A DNA stretch of 11,203 nt from contig CAJZGD010000068.1 of assembly GCA_915275065.1 (NCBI GenBank), forward strand, positions 1 through 11,203. Reading direction: 5' to 3'. Made by a program: the position numbers and the translations under genes. How positions within the stretch are numbered: position 1 is the stretch's first letter; each line of letters opens with the position of its first letter. The notes beneath the pieces are model-generated. The model searched no databases. It was not told the origin of the DNA and saw only the letters and a program-made list of their open reading frames with translations. Source of the DNA: an uncultured Corynebacterium sp. (GTDB lineage Bacteria > Actinomycetota > Actinomycetes > Mycobacteriales > Mycobacteriaceae). Of the stretch, positions 1 through 6,109 are shown in pieces.

Positions 1-1
1 G

Positions 2-1573
2 GAACTCAACCTAGTTCCGCCGCTTGCGGCATTAACCAGCCTCATGATTCTCGGCGCCCTCCTACGCTGGTGGCAAACCATCACCCTCGGAAGCCTGGCG
101 GAAACCATCGTGTACGACGCCCGCAGCTCCATGATCCACCGCTACCTCACCGGCAAAATACTGCCGCTCACAAACCGGCCAGCCGGCGAACTCACCACCC
201 GGGTCACCAGCGACTCCGTCCTCCTCAGGGAAGCAGCATCAGCCTCCCTCGTGCAGCTTGTCGACGGCACCATTATGCTCATCGGCAGCCTCATACTCAT
301 GGCGGTCCTCGATCCTCTCCTGGTGATCACGACCGCGGTCACGATAGGTATCGTCGTGGTGATCTTCGTCCGAATGACCCCCGCCATCGCCCGCGCCGAA
401 CAACAAGGACAAGACGCCCTCGGCGTCCTCGGCGGCCAACTCCAGGCGACACTGCGCGCCATCAAAACCGTCAAAGCCGCAGGAGCCCAAGGACGGCAGG
501 AAACAAAACTCCTAGACCTGGCCACGGAATCCCGGAAACAAGGCATCATCGCGGTACGCCGCCGAGCCCTCACCGGGGCAACCGCCATGACCGGCGTGCA
601 AATAGCCCTCATGATTATCCTGAGCGCCGGCGCCTGGCGCGTCGCCCTCGGGGACATGACCGTATCCACACTCGTGGCATTCCTCCTCTACGCCCTCGGC
701 GTCGTCGGGCCCATCGAAAAAATCAGCGGCAGCATCACCCGGCTGCAATCCGGCATGGCCGCGGCCGGCCGCATCCAAGAACTCGAAGACATCGACTTCG
801 AACGCACCCACGCCGACGCCGAAGCGTCGACAAGCGAAAGCGGTGATGCCATAGTGGAATTCGACCAGGTAACAGCCAGATACACCCCAGGCAGTGCCCC
901 CATTATTGATGGGGTGAGCCTCGCCGTGCCCCGGGCCGGCCACACCGCCATCGTCGGGCCCTCCGGCGCCGGAAAAACCACCATGCTCTCCGTTATGCTT
1001 GACTTCATCCAACCCGAACACGGAGAACTCCGCCTCAACGGCACCCCCTACCCGGGGCTCGCCCCCGACGAAATCCGCGCACACTTCGCCTACGTGGAAC
1101 AAGAAACCCCCACCCTGCCCGGCACGTTGCGCGACAACCTCACCCTCGCCAACCCCGGCGCCACCCCGGAAGACATCGATACGGTGCTGAAAACCGTGCG
1201 ACTCAACGAACACGTGGCCACCCTGCCACAAGGCCTCGACACCGAACTCACAGACACCAACGTATCCGGCGGCCAACGACAACGCATTGCTCTCGCCCGG
1301 GCGCTGCTGGCCAAACCCGACATCCTCCTGCTCGACGAAGTGACCGCCCAACTTGACGGCATATCCGAAGGCGCAATCCACGACGCCATTACTGACTACG
1401 CCACCCGACACGCCGTCGTCACCGTCGCCCACCGACTCTCCACCGTGGTTGACGCCGATAACATAGCAGTCATGCAAGCCGGGCGCATCATCGCCCAAGG
1501 CACCCACCACCAACTCCTGACCGACAACCCCCTCTACCAACAACTCGTAGCAGCACTCAGCCTGGACAAATGA
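2..1573 (+). CDS. ABC exporter half-transporter (membrane domain fused to ATPase), 5' truncated by window edge
   Basis: The reading frame is open to the left edge, so the true start lies outside; the internal ATG at 44 falls inside a membrane helix (LVPPLAALTSLM). Exporter half-transporters are usually about 580 residues, so some 60 N-terminal residues are probably missing. Hydrophobic segments lie near nt 11-75, 250-370 and 580-720, as expected for the six-helix membrane domain. The ATPase domain follows with Walker A GPSGAGKTT (nt 956-982), a Q-loop (YVEQE, near 1091), signature VSGGQ (near 1263), Walker B ILLLDE with D-loop TAQLD (1321-1360) and the switch His in VAHRLS (near 1425). All catalytic residues seen are present. 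It should work as a homo- or heterodimer in the plasma membrane, driving ATP-dependent efflux; the substrate cannot be told. The stop codon overlaps the start of the next gene, so the two are probably co-translated. Confidence 0.93.
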   Translation, partial: ELNLVPPLAALTSLMILGALLRWWQTITLGSLAETIVYDARSSMIHRYLTGKILPLTNRPAGELTTRVTSDSVLLREAASASLVQLVDGTIMLIGSLILMAVLDPLLVITTAVTIGIVVVIFVRMTPAIARAEQQGQDALGVLGGQLQATLRAIKTVKAAGAQGRQETKLLDLATESRKQGIIAVRRRALTGATAMTGVQIALMIILSAGAWRVALGDMTVSTLVAFLLYALGVVGPIEKISGSITRLQSGMAAAGRIQELEDIDFERTHADAEASTSESGDAIVEFDQVTARYTPGSAPIIDGVSLAVPRAGHTAIVGPSGAGKTTMLSVMLDFIQPEHGELRLNGTPYPGLAPDEIRAHFAYVEQETPTLPGTLRDNLTLANPGATPEDIDTVLKTVRLNEHVATLPQGLDTELTDTNVSGGQRQRIALARALLAKPDILLLDEVTAQLDGISEGAIHDAITDYATRHAVVTVAHRLSTVVDADNIAVMQAGRIIAQGTHHQLLTDNPLYQQLVAALSLDK

Positions 1574-2157
1574 TCACCATTCACACCAACCCCACCATCA
1601 ACCGACCCCAACTCGCCCGGCTCTTCGCCGACGGCTTCATCGACGACCCCGTATGGACCGCCATCATGCCCACCCGGCGAATCCGCCGGCACCTCATCCA
1701 GGCGGAAATCAACGCGGGCCTGCGACACGTGGGAACCGGCCGAGCACTCGACGTCGCCTACCTCGACGACCGCATTGCCGGGGCCCTGCTCCTCGCCCCA
1801 CCCCAAGACGGCGTCGAGCCCCCACCCGGCATCATCGAACGGGCGATGGCCAACGTTGAACAGTTCGTGCCTGCACTGCGGCGTGGCATGAAACACCAAG
1901 AAGCAGTAGACCAGTATCAGCCGGAAGAACCCCACTGGTACCTCACCGATATTGTGGTTGCCCCCGACATGCAAGGACGTGGGGTAGGCAGTGCACTACT
2001 GGAGCATCGGTTGGGACTCGTGGGGGACTCCCCAATATTTCTTGAGGCAACCACCGCCGGCAGCGCGCGGCTCTACCAACGTCACGGATTTCACCCCCTG
2101 GCAACGGTATCGGTTCTGCCACGTACCGAGTCGGTTGTGATGTTGCGAAAATCCTAG
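1570..2157 (+). CDS. GNAT-family N-acetyltransferase
   Basis: This 195-residue protein has the C-terminal GNAT signature. Motif A is YLTDIVVAPDMQGRGVGSAL (about residues 124-143), in which QGRGVG is the acetyl-CoA pyrophosphate-binding loop. Motif B has LEATT (158-162) and Y169-QRHGF. The N-terminal half (DGFIDDPVWTAIMP) resembles a GNAT subgroup common in actinobacteria whose acceptor substrates are mostly unknown. It presumably transfers an acetyl group from acetyl-CoA to an amine in the cytoplasm. The ATG lies in an ATGA overlap with the stop of the ABC transporter, which fixes the start and implies translational coupling. An acetyltransferase coupled to an exporter could modify or inactivate the exported compound, but that is inference from position only. 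Confidence 0.9.
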   Translation: MITIHTNPTINRPQLARLFADGFIDDPVWTAIMPTRRIRRHLIQAEINAGLRHVGTGRALDVAYLDDRIAGALLLAPPQDGVEPPPGIIERAMANVEQFVPALRRGMKHQEAVDQYQPEEPHWYLTDIVVAPDMQGRGVGSALLEHRLGLVGDSPIFLEATTAGSARLYQRHGFHPLATVSVLPRTESVVMLRKS

Positions 2158-2165
2158 CGCTACCG

Positions 2166-2191
2166 GGTAAAACTCGGTAAAACTTGAGGGT
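2166..2191 (+). promoter_or_regulatory. tandem 9-nt repeat and possible leaderless promoter of the split-barrel gene
   Basis: GGTAAAACT occurs at 2166-2174 and again at 2176-2184, a 10-bp period. The second copy gives a TAAAAC hexamer 8 nt before the ATG at 2192, a spacing expected for a leaderless transcript. The only purine run (GAGGG, 2186-2190) is too close to the ATG to be a normal ribosome binding site. No good -35 is visible. Confidence 0.35.
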
Positions 2192-2602
2192 ATGGCAACC
2201 ATTGAAATCCTCAGCGCCGACCAAGCCCTGGCGAACTTGAGTAACCACAAGTTGGGGCGCATCGTGATGCACAGCCGCGACGGCCTAGAGATCTTCCCCA
2301 TCAATTACGTCACTGATCGAATAAACCTCTATTTTCGTACCGCGCCGGGCACGAAACTGTCCGGCATTATGAGTAATAGTGATGTGGTTTTCGAAGTGGA
2401 TCACGTGGAGGCCAACGAAGCATGGTCCGTAGTTGTCAAAGGTGATGCCGAACAGGTACGCGATTACAGCGAGAAATGTTATATCGACACACTGGATCTT
2501 ACCCCCTGGGTGCCCACCCGTAAACAGAATTATATTCGCATTACACCACGGGAAATCAGCGGCAGAAGCTTCCGGCTGAGCAATCAAATCGAACGGTACT
2601 AG
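2192..2602 (+). CDS. pyridoxamine 5'-phosphate oxidase-like FMN-binding split-barrel protein
   Basis: The 136-residue protein shows the pattern of small split-barrel flavoproteins: LGRIVMHSRDGLEIFPINYV (about 22-41), then a strand with a basic/Gly turn (YFRTAPGTKL, about 47-56), then VVFEVD and WSVVVKGDAE. In this superfamily (Pyridox_ox_2 type) these strands bind FMN, or F420 in some actinobacterial relatives, at a dimer interface. Members include oxidases, reductases and heme-degrading enzymes, so the substrate is not predictable; true PdxH enzymes are longer and carry extra PLP-site residues. It is probably cytoplasmic, with no signal peptide or membrane segment. It lies 34 bp after the acetyltransferase and may have its own leaderless promoter. 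The assignment to the fold is good, to a reaction poor. Confidence 0.82.
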   Translation: MATIEILSADQALANLSNHKLGRIVMHSRDGLEIFPINYVTDRINLYFRTAPGTKLSGIMSNSDVVFEVDHVEANEAWSVVVKGDAEQVRDYSEKCYIDTLDLTPWVPTRKQNYIRITPREISGRSFRLSNQIERY

Positions 2603-2622
2603 TAGGCTAAAAGGGTAGCACC

Positions 2623-2628
2623 TATAAA
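2623..2628 (+). promoter_or_regulatory. candidate -10 element (TATAAA) for the fructosamine-kinase-family gene
   Basis: TATAAA lies 26 nt before the GTG at 2655, which would give a leader of about 20 nt. No convincing -35 hexamer was found. The leader has only a weak purine stretch (GAAAG, 2639-2643) as a ribosome binding site. Confidence 0.3.
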
Positions 2629-2654
2629 TTACCGTATCGAAAGCTCATTCTATT

Positions 2655-3530
2655 GTGACAACTCACGACGTACCCTTATCAGATGTAGCGCAGGGCGAAG
2701 TTTTTACCAAACACGTTGACCAGCCGGACGCGGCTTACGCCGAGGCCGCCGGTCTCAATTGGCTCGGGGCGGCATCACCCAAGGTAGTGAAGGTTGTGGC
2801 CGTGAGTGACCACACCATCAGTACCACCAAAATCGCCCCCGAGCGCCCCACCAGAGCCGCCGCCAACGCTGCCGGTGTGGAACTCGCCCGTATCCACCTG
2901 GCCGGCGCCCCCGCCTTCGGCAGCCCACCGCTAGGCTGGCCCGGACCCAACTTCATCGGCACCCAAATCCAGGCCTGCGAACCAGACCCTGATTGGGCGC
3001 GGTTCTACACCACGCAACGGGTGCTGCCGTTCTACCGCAAGGCCATGGACGCCGGAAACATCCACGATCCAGAAAGAACCGTTGAACGCGCCTGCGAGCT
3101 CATCGCGGCGGTGACCTGGGAGAGCGCCCACGTGGCACCTGGTGTGGCCGGCCGCATCCACGGGGACTTGTGGTCCGGCAACCTGCTCTACGGGCGACCG
3201 GTCAGCAAAAACGTGCTCACCGAAACCGCCCTGGACGATGCCGGGAACGCCGGCGCCGACAGCGGTGGGGTCGAGCCGTTTTTTATCGACCCGGCAGCGC
3301 ACGGCGGACACCCCGAAACTGACCTGGCCATGCTTGCCCTCTTCGGAACCCCATTCATCGAAGCCGTATTCGAAGGCTACCAGTCGGTGCGGCCCCTGGC
3401 CGATGACTGGCGGGACTTCATCCCCGTCCACCAGCTGCACCCACTTGCCGTGCATGCCTTCACCCATGGACCCGGCTACGGCCATGAGCTGCTGCGGTGC
3501 GCCACCGACGTGGTGCGGCTCCTGGGCTAA
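2655..3530 (+). CDS. fructosamine kinase / ketosamine-3-kinase family protein
   Basis: This 291-residue protein has the aminoglycoside-phosphotransferase-like kinase fold of the FN3K family. The catalytic loop is HGDLWSGN (169-176, Asp171 the likely base) and the metal-binding motif IDPAAHGGHPETDLAML lies at 211-227 (Asp212). GWPGPNFIG (94-102) and the C-terminal YQSVRPL and HQLHPL segments also fit. FN3K enzymes phosphorylate ketosamines on glycated proteins or amino acids, destabilising the adduct (deglycation). Two oddities: the N-terminal lobe is short, with no obvious GG-x-N loop before the Lys of EVFTKH, and a loop of about 25 residues (about 181-206) sits between the catalytic loop and the metal motif. 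The GTG is the only sensible start in frame; no good ribosome binding site precedes it. It converges on nadE with a 12-nt gap. Confidence 0.85.
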   Translation: MTTHDVPLSDVAQGEVFTKHVDQPDAAYAEAAGLNWLGAASPKVVKVVAVSDHTISTTKIAPERPTRAAANAAGVELARIHLAGAPAFGSPPLGWPGPNFIGTQIQACEPDPDWARFYTTQRVLPFYRKAMDAGNIHDPERTVERACELIAAVTWESAHVAPGVAGRIHGDLWSGNLLYGRPVSKNVLTETALDDAGNAGADSGGVEPFFIDPAAHGGHPETDLAMLALFGTPFIEAVFEGYQSVRPLADDWRDFIPVHQLHPLAVHAFTHGPGYGHELLRCATDVVRLLG

Positions 3531-3532
3531 CC

Positions 3533-3560
3533 TGGCGGCGAGTTACCGCGACTGCCGCCA
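3533..3560. terminator. hairpin shared by the convergent kinase and nadE ends
   Basis: TGGCGGC (3533-3539) pairs perfectly with GCCGCCA (3554-3560). After a bulged G, AGT/ACT extend the stem by three pairs around a 7-nt loop. It lies between the two stop codons and partly inside the 3' end of nadE. There is no T-run on either strand, so it may act only as a weak or 3'-protecting structure. Confidence 0.45.
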
Positions 3561-4388
3561 CCACGTGTCCTGCGGAATCACCGGCAAATGCCGTTTGTGG
3601 TGACCGATCTGCCACAGGTGTTCGATGCGTGCCTGCGCTTCCGCGGGAATGAGGCCCGTGTTTTCCACATAGGTGTCGATGTCCGCATAGGTCACCCCCA
3701 GGGCGTCCTCGTCGGCGAGCGCTGGGCGGTCCTCCTCCAAATCTGCGGTCGGTACTTTGCGCCACGTGGATTCTGGTGCGCCCAGGTGACGCAGCAGTTG
3801 GGCGCCCTGGCGCTTGCTCAAACCGAAAAGCGGCACCAGGTCGGCGGCACCGTCGCCAAATTTGGTGAAAAAGCCCGTGACGTTCTCCGCCGCATGATCC
3901 GTGCCAATGACCAGGAGTTTCTTCTCGCCCGCAAGCGCATATTGGGCGATCATGCGCTCCCTCGCCTTAATATTGCCCTTATTGAAGTCCGTGAGCTTCT
4001 CCTGCCCCAGAGCCTCGGCCACGGCTCGCGCCTGGGCGTCGGTGGTCTCCTTAATATTCACTGTGACGGTGTGGTCCGGCTGGATGAATTTTAAGGCGAT
4101 CTCACAATCCTCTTCGTCAAATTGCACCCCGTATGGCAGTCGCATGGCCCAAAATTCCGCATCGGTGCCCACCGCCCGCAGCTTTTCGACGGCCAACTGT
4201 GCCAGCTTGCCGGCCAATGTGGAATCCTGGCCGCCCGAGATTCCCAACACAAAGCCTCTGGCGTGACTGTAAAGCAGGTAGTCGGTGAGGAACTGCACCC
4301 GATGGGTGATTTCTTCCTCCGCGTCGATGCGGGGCTTGACGTGGAGAAAATTAATGATCTCTTGTTTGATATGTGCCGCGTGGTCCAT
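3543..4388 (-). CDS. nadE: NH3-dependent NAD(+) synthetase
   Basis: NadE catalyses the last step of NAD biosynthesis, ATP-dependent amidation of deamido-NAD in the cytoplasm. The 281 residues match the ammonia-using, single-domain form (E. coli about 275), with no glutaminase domain. The PP-loop is SGGQDST (51-57). GTDHAAE (162-168) and FTKFGDGAADLVPL (174-187) form the deamido-NAD and metal site, and the tail KRHLPVIP is typical. The ATG at 4388 fits the family N-terminus (IKQEIINFL). Upstream on this strand TAGGAT ends 7 nt before the ATG, so transcription may begin at the start codon; alternatively the AGGA in that hexamer could serve as a ribosome binding site. It is divergent from rpmJ and convergent with the kinase. 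Confidence 0.96.
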   Translation of the reverse strand: MDHAAHIKQEIINFLHVKPRIDAEEEITHRVQFLTDYLLYSHARGFVLGISGGQDSTLAGKLAQLAVEKLRAVGTDAEFWAMRLPYGVQFDEEDCEIALKFIQPDHTVTVNIKETTDAQARAVAEALGQEKLTDFNKGNIKARERMIAQYALAGEKKLLVIGTDHAAENVTGFFTKFGDGAADLVPLFGLSKRQGAQLLRHLGAPESTWRKVPTADLEEDRPALADEDALGVTYADIDTYVENTGLIPAEAQARIEHLWQIGHHKRHLPVIPQDTWWRQSR

Positions 4389-4401
4389 GGCTTTTATCCT
4401 A
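4389..4401 (-). promoter_or_regulatory. candidate leaderless -10 (TAGGAT-N7-ATG) of nadE
   Basis: On the minus strand TAGGAT (4401 down to 4396) is followed by seven bases and then the nadE ATG. This spacing puts the predicted transcript start on or next to the A of the ATG. The same bases contain AGGA about 8 nt from the ATG, so a Shine-Dalgarno role cannot be excluded. No clear -35 is visible. Confidence 0.45.
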
Positions 4402-4417
4402 ATCAGATTGGGTATTT

Positions 4418-4447
4418 TTGGTGTTTGTGCCCCGGGTGCGATACCAT
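4418..4447 (+). promoter_or_regulatory. candidate rpmJ promoter
   Basis: TTGGTG (4418-4423) and TACCAT (4442-4447) are separated by 18 nt and resemble corynebacterial housekeeping -35 and -10 elements. The transcript would start near 4455, giving a leader of about 50 nt before rpmJ. Confidence 0.4.
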
Positions 4448-4505
4448 AGTTGCTCGTGTCCTTGGCTGATTGATGCCAAAAGTTTAATCAAGAAAGGAGC
4501 GCCCG

Positions 4506-4628
4506 ATGAAGGTCCGTAAGTCACTTCGGTCGCTAAAGAACAAGCCGGGCGCCCAAGTTGTGCGTCGTCGCGGCAAGGTCTATGTGATCAACAAGAAGGA
4601 ACCCCGGTTCAAGGCCCGTCAGGGTTAA
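4506..4628 (+). CDS. rpmJ: 50S ribosomal protein L36, zinc-free (cysteine-lacking) form
   Basis: The 40-codon frame starts MKVRKSLRSLKNKPGAQVVR and ends KKEPRFKARQG. This is ribosomal protein L36 of the type without the four-ligand Cys/His zinc site: it has no Cys or His at all and carries the slightly longer tail of this form. L36 binds 23S rRNA in the large subunit. A strong ribosome binding site (AAAGGAG, 4493-4499) lies 6 nt before the ATG. In bacteria with two L36 genes the zinc-free form is often induced by zinc shortage; in corynebacteria it may be the only copy, which this window cannot show. No operator resembling a Zur box was recognised upstream. It is divergent from nadE, and a strong intrinsic terminator follows about 70 nt downstream. 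Confidence 0.95.
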   Translation: MKVRKSLRSLKNKPGAQVVRRRGKVYVINKKEPRFKARQG

Positions 4629-4634
4629 TTCGGG

Positions 4635-4649
4635 GGTGCCTCACGGCAC
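4635..4649 (+). repeat. small inverted repeat just after rpmJ
   Basis: GTGCC and GGCAC are separated by about four bases shortly after the rpmJ stop. The tail is A-rich rather than T-rich, so this is a weak hairpin only; the better terminator lies at 4700-4725. Confidence 0.3.
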
Positions 4650-4699
4650 TAAAAATACATTGCAAGCAACCGTCTTTTGGGGTTGAGTGAAGTAAAATC

Positions 4700-4725
4700 A
4701 CCGCCCAAAAAGGCGGTTGTTTTGT
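4700..4725 (+). terminator. intrinsic terminator after rpmJ
   Basis: ACCGCC (4700-4705), loop CAAAAA and GGCGGT (4712-4717) form a perfect 6-bp GC-rich stem followed by TGTTTTGTT. An AAAA run just upstream could give weaker termination on the other strand. It separates rpmJ from the nrdHIE control region. Confidence 0.8.
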
Positions 4726-4936
4726 TCGAATGATGTTTGGTTTGGGGGTGGTGAAAATAAGGGCGCTTCGAACGGGGTATCGGCGAAAAAATCGGGGAAT
4801 TATCAGGATCGCCAAGCCGTAACAGTAAAATGTTATTAAAGTTTTATTTAAATGATAAATGGGTAATTTCCTGCTTAAAGAGTGTCATGTGCAACCCTTA
4901 GCATTTCCACTACCCACTAAAACTGAAAAGAAGCTG

Positions 4937-4952
4937 AGTGATTAATGTCACC
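4937..4952. promoter_or_regulatory. GlxR/CRP-type site, imperfect
   Basis: AGTGATTAATGTCACC contains GTGA-N6-TCAC, the core of the corynebacterial cAMP-dependent GlxR consensus TGTGANNTANNTCACA. It lies about 200 bp upstream of the predicted nrdH transcript start, which is far for direct activation. A related 13-mer (GAGTGGTTGATGT, 4957-4969) repeats the left part of the site (GAGTGATTAATGT, 4936-4948) at 21-bp spacing. Confidence 0.4.
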
Positions 4953-5061
4953 TTTTGAGTGGTTGATGTGGATTGAGCTGCGGCAATCTCGTGTTGGCAA
5001 AATTTAAGACTCTTGCCAGGTCAGTGTTGGGTCGTGCGGGAACGTCAATATGTGGGGTGTG

Positions 5062-5076
5062 AGCTGGTGCCCAGCT
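5062..5076. repeat. perfect inverted repeat AGCTGG-N3-CCAGCT
   Basis: Six-base arms with a 3-nt spacer lie 20 bp upstream of the first NrdR box. It may be an operator half of the nrdHIE control region or chance; no known consensus was recognised. Confidence 0.3.
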
Positions 5077-5095
5077 GGGGATATCATTCCGGTAA

Positions 5096-5111
5096 CCACT
5101 ATATATCGGGT
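5096..5111. promoter_or_regulatory. NrdR box 1 upstream of nrdH
   Basis: CCACTATATATCGGGT matches about 13 of 16 positions of the NrdR-box consensus acaCwAtATaTwGtgt, including 9 of the central 10. NrdR is the zinc/ATP-cone repressor that senses (d)ATP and represses ribonucleotide reductase genes. Its pairing with box 2 at the usual spacing strengthens the call. Confidence 0.8.
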
Positions 5112-5114
5112 TTC

Positions 5115-5143
5115 TTGCACTAAAACACCACAACGTATAGTGT
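5115..5143 (+). promoter_or_regulatory. candidate nrdHIE promoter
   Basis: TTGCAC (5115-5120) and TAGTGT (5138-5143) are 17 nt apart; the overlapping TATAGT (5136-5141) is an alternative -10 with a 15-nt spacer. The -10 falls inside NrdR box 2 and box 1 lies just upstream of the -35, the arrangement of a repressor clamping the promoter. The transcript would begin near 5150. Confidence 0.5.
5128..5143. promoter_or_regulatory. NrdR box 2 upstream of nrdH
   Basis: CCACAACGTATAGTGT matches about 13 of 16 positions of the NrdR-box consensus. It starts 32 bp after box 1, three helical turns, so both boxes face the same side of the DNA, as is usual for NrdR. It overlaps the predicted -10. Confidence 0.78.
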
Positions 5144-5225
5144 CTTTTGGTGTCGCCACATGACAGACAACACCACAGCTGATTGTTGTTTTGAAAATCA
5201 CATGGCGGACGCTAGGTACTTATCT

Positions 5226-5243
5226 GTTCAACACTCGTTGAGC
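5226..5243 (+). other. hairpin in the nrdH leader
   Basis: GTTCAAC (5226-5232) can pair with GTTGAGC (5237-5243) around the loop ACTC, seven pairs with one G-T wobble. It lies within the predicted transcribed leader, about 40 nt before the nrdH start. A function is not evident. Confidence 0.35.
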
Positions 5244-5281
5244 TTCCGATATTCGAACATTGCTGAAGGATTTTTAAAGCT

Positions 5282-5515
5282 ATGTCTATTAAACTATTCA
5301 CTAAGCCAGCATGTATGCAATGCAACGCAACGAAGAAAGCACTTGACCGTGCCGGTTTGGATTACGAAGTAGTAGACATCAGCCTCGATCCAGCCGCCCG
5401 CGAATACGTGCTCTCCCTAGGTTATATGCAAGCTCCCGTCGTCGAGGTAGACGGCGACCACTGGTCCGGCTTCCGACCAGAACGCATCTCCAGCCTGGCC
5501 AGCACGGTTGTGTAA
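5282..5515 (+). CDS. nrdH: NrdH-redoxin, electron donor of class Ib ribonucleotide reductase
   Basis: NrdH is a glutaredoxin-like protein that is reduced by thioredoxin reductase and passes electrons to the C-terminal cysteines of NrdE. The 77 residues are full length. The redox motif is C11-M-Q-C14, followed by N-A-T-K-K. The cis-Pro motif APVV is at 51-54 and the NrdH signature WSGFRP at 61-66. The ATG is preceded by GAAGGA about 11 nt away, an acceptable but loosely spaced ribosome binding site. It is the first gene of nrdHIE. Transcription is probably repressed by NrdR through the two boxes upstream. The 84-nt gap to nrdI contains a hairpin with a T-rich tail, which could make nrdH more abundant than the genes after it. 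Confidence 0.97.
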   Translation: MSIKLFTKPACMQCNATKKALDRAGLDYEVVDISLDPAAREYVLSLGYMQAPVVEVDGDHWSGFRPERISSLASTVV

Positions 5516-5531
5516 GCCCACATCACATCTT

Positions 5532-5578
5532 AAGGTCGCCCTCTAGCATGAAGCACATTTGGGGCGGCTTTTCGTTTG
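5532..5578 (+). terminator. intra-operon attenuator-like hairpin between nrdH and nrdI
   Basis: AAGGTCGCCC (5532-5541) pairs with GGGCGGCTTT (5562-5571), ten pairs including two G-T wobbles, with a 20-nt loop. TTTT at 5569-5572 and a further TTT at 5575-5577 follow or end the stem. It looks like an intrinsic terminator with a large loop, and probably gives partial termination or RNA end protection, since nrdI and nrdE have no obvious promoter of their own. Confidence 0.5.
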
Positions 5579-5599
5579 CCAGAAAGGTGACCAGCTGCC

Positions 5600-6034
5600 A
5601 TGCTCGTCGTCTATTTTTCCTCAGCCACCCGGAACACCGAACGGTTCGTCGAAAAGCTCGACCTGCCCAATAAGCGCATACCACTGCATAAAACCGAACC
5701 GCCCCTGGTGGTCGATGAACCCTACGTGCTCATTTGTCCCACCTACGGCGGTGGGGCGTCGATAAGTGGCGCGACGAACACGAAGCCCGTGCCGCCGCAG
5801 GTCATCCGGTTTCTCAATAATCCACACAACCGAAGTCTCATTCGTGCCGTCATAGCCAGCGGAAACTCCAATTTTGGTGTGGACTTCGGAAAGGCCGGAG
5901 ACCTCATCGCTGCGAAATGTCACGTCCCTTACGTGTATCGTTTCGAACTCATGGGACTACCCGAAGACGCCCAAGCGGTTCGTGCTGGGCTTCTCGACAA
6001 TGCGGAACGATTAGGGCTTTTACCGCTCGGCTAA
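5600..6034 (+). CDS. nrdI: NrdI, flavodoxin-like activator of class Ib ribonucleotide reductase
   Basis: NrdI is an FMN protein that supplies the oxidant for assembling the Mn(III)2-tyrosyl radical cofactor in NrdF. The 144-residue sequence has the FMN phosphate loop FSSATRNTERF (6-16), the flavin loops CPTYGGG (46-52) and ASGNSNFG (86-93), and the NrdI-typical YRFELMGLPED (113-123). The length is normal. The ATG is preceded by AGAAAGG (5581-5587), about 12 nt away. It lies between nrdH and nrdE in the usual nrdHIE order. No separate promoter is obvious, so it probably depends on read-through of the hairpin after nrdH. The 75-nt gap to nrdE shows nothing beyond the nrdE ribosome binding site. 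Confidence 0.96.
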   Translation: MLVVYFSSATRNTERFVEKLDLPNKRIPLHKTEPPLVVDEPYVLICPTYGGGASISGATNTKPVPPQVIRFLNNPHNRSLIRAVIASGNSNFGVDFGKAGDLIAAKCHVPYVYRFELMGLPEDAQAVRAGLLDNAERLGLLPLG

Positions 6035-6109
6035 GCCTGTCGGTACCTAAGCGCGCCGCCGCACCCATTACGCTTAACCCAAACCAACTACGTCAGTAAA
6101 GGTGTATTT

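Larger units (their letters stand above)
4726..5281. other. long non-coding control region upstream of nrdH
   Basis: No credible gene is present; short frames here lack ribosome binding sites and family features. The left half is AT-rich (about 4815-4875) and includes TAACA-N6-TGTTA (4820-4835) and ATTTAAAT (4846-4853). The right half contains a GlxR-like site, an AGCTGG inverted repeat, two NrdR boxes, a promoter and a leader hairpin, listed separately. The predicted leader of nrdH is about 130 nt. Confidence 0.7.

Noticed and set aside
512..1543. 343-codon minus-strand frame opposite the ABC transporter
   Set aside because: It is antisense to a gene with all ABC motifs, has a Gly/Val/His-rich composition typical of a mirrored GC-rich gene, and shows no family motif.
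4715..4733. TGTTCGA-like half of a LexA box after rpmJ
   Set aside because: The left half does not match and the bases belong to the T-tail of a terminator.
5253..5259. TCGAACA, a perfect half of a LexA (SOS) box upstream of nrdH
   Set aside because: The second half (TGTTCGA) is missing: only one further base fits. A half-site is not enough.
5160..5372. 70-codon plus frame overlapping the start of nrdH
   Set aside because: It overlaps nrdH in another frame, has no ribosome binding site and lies in the predicted leader.
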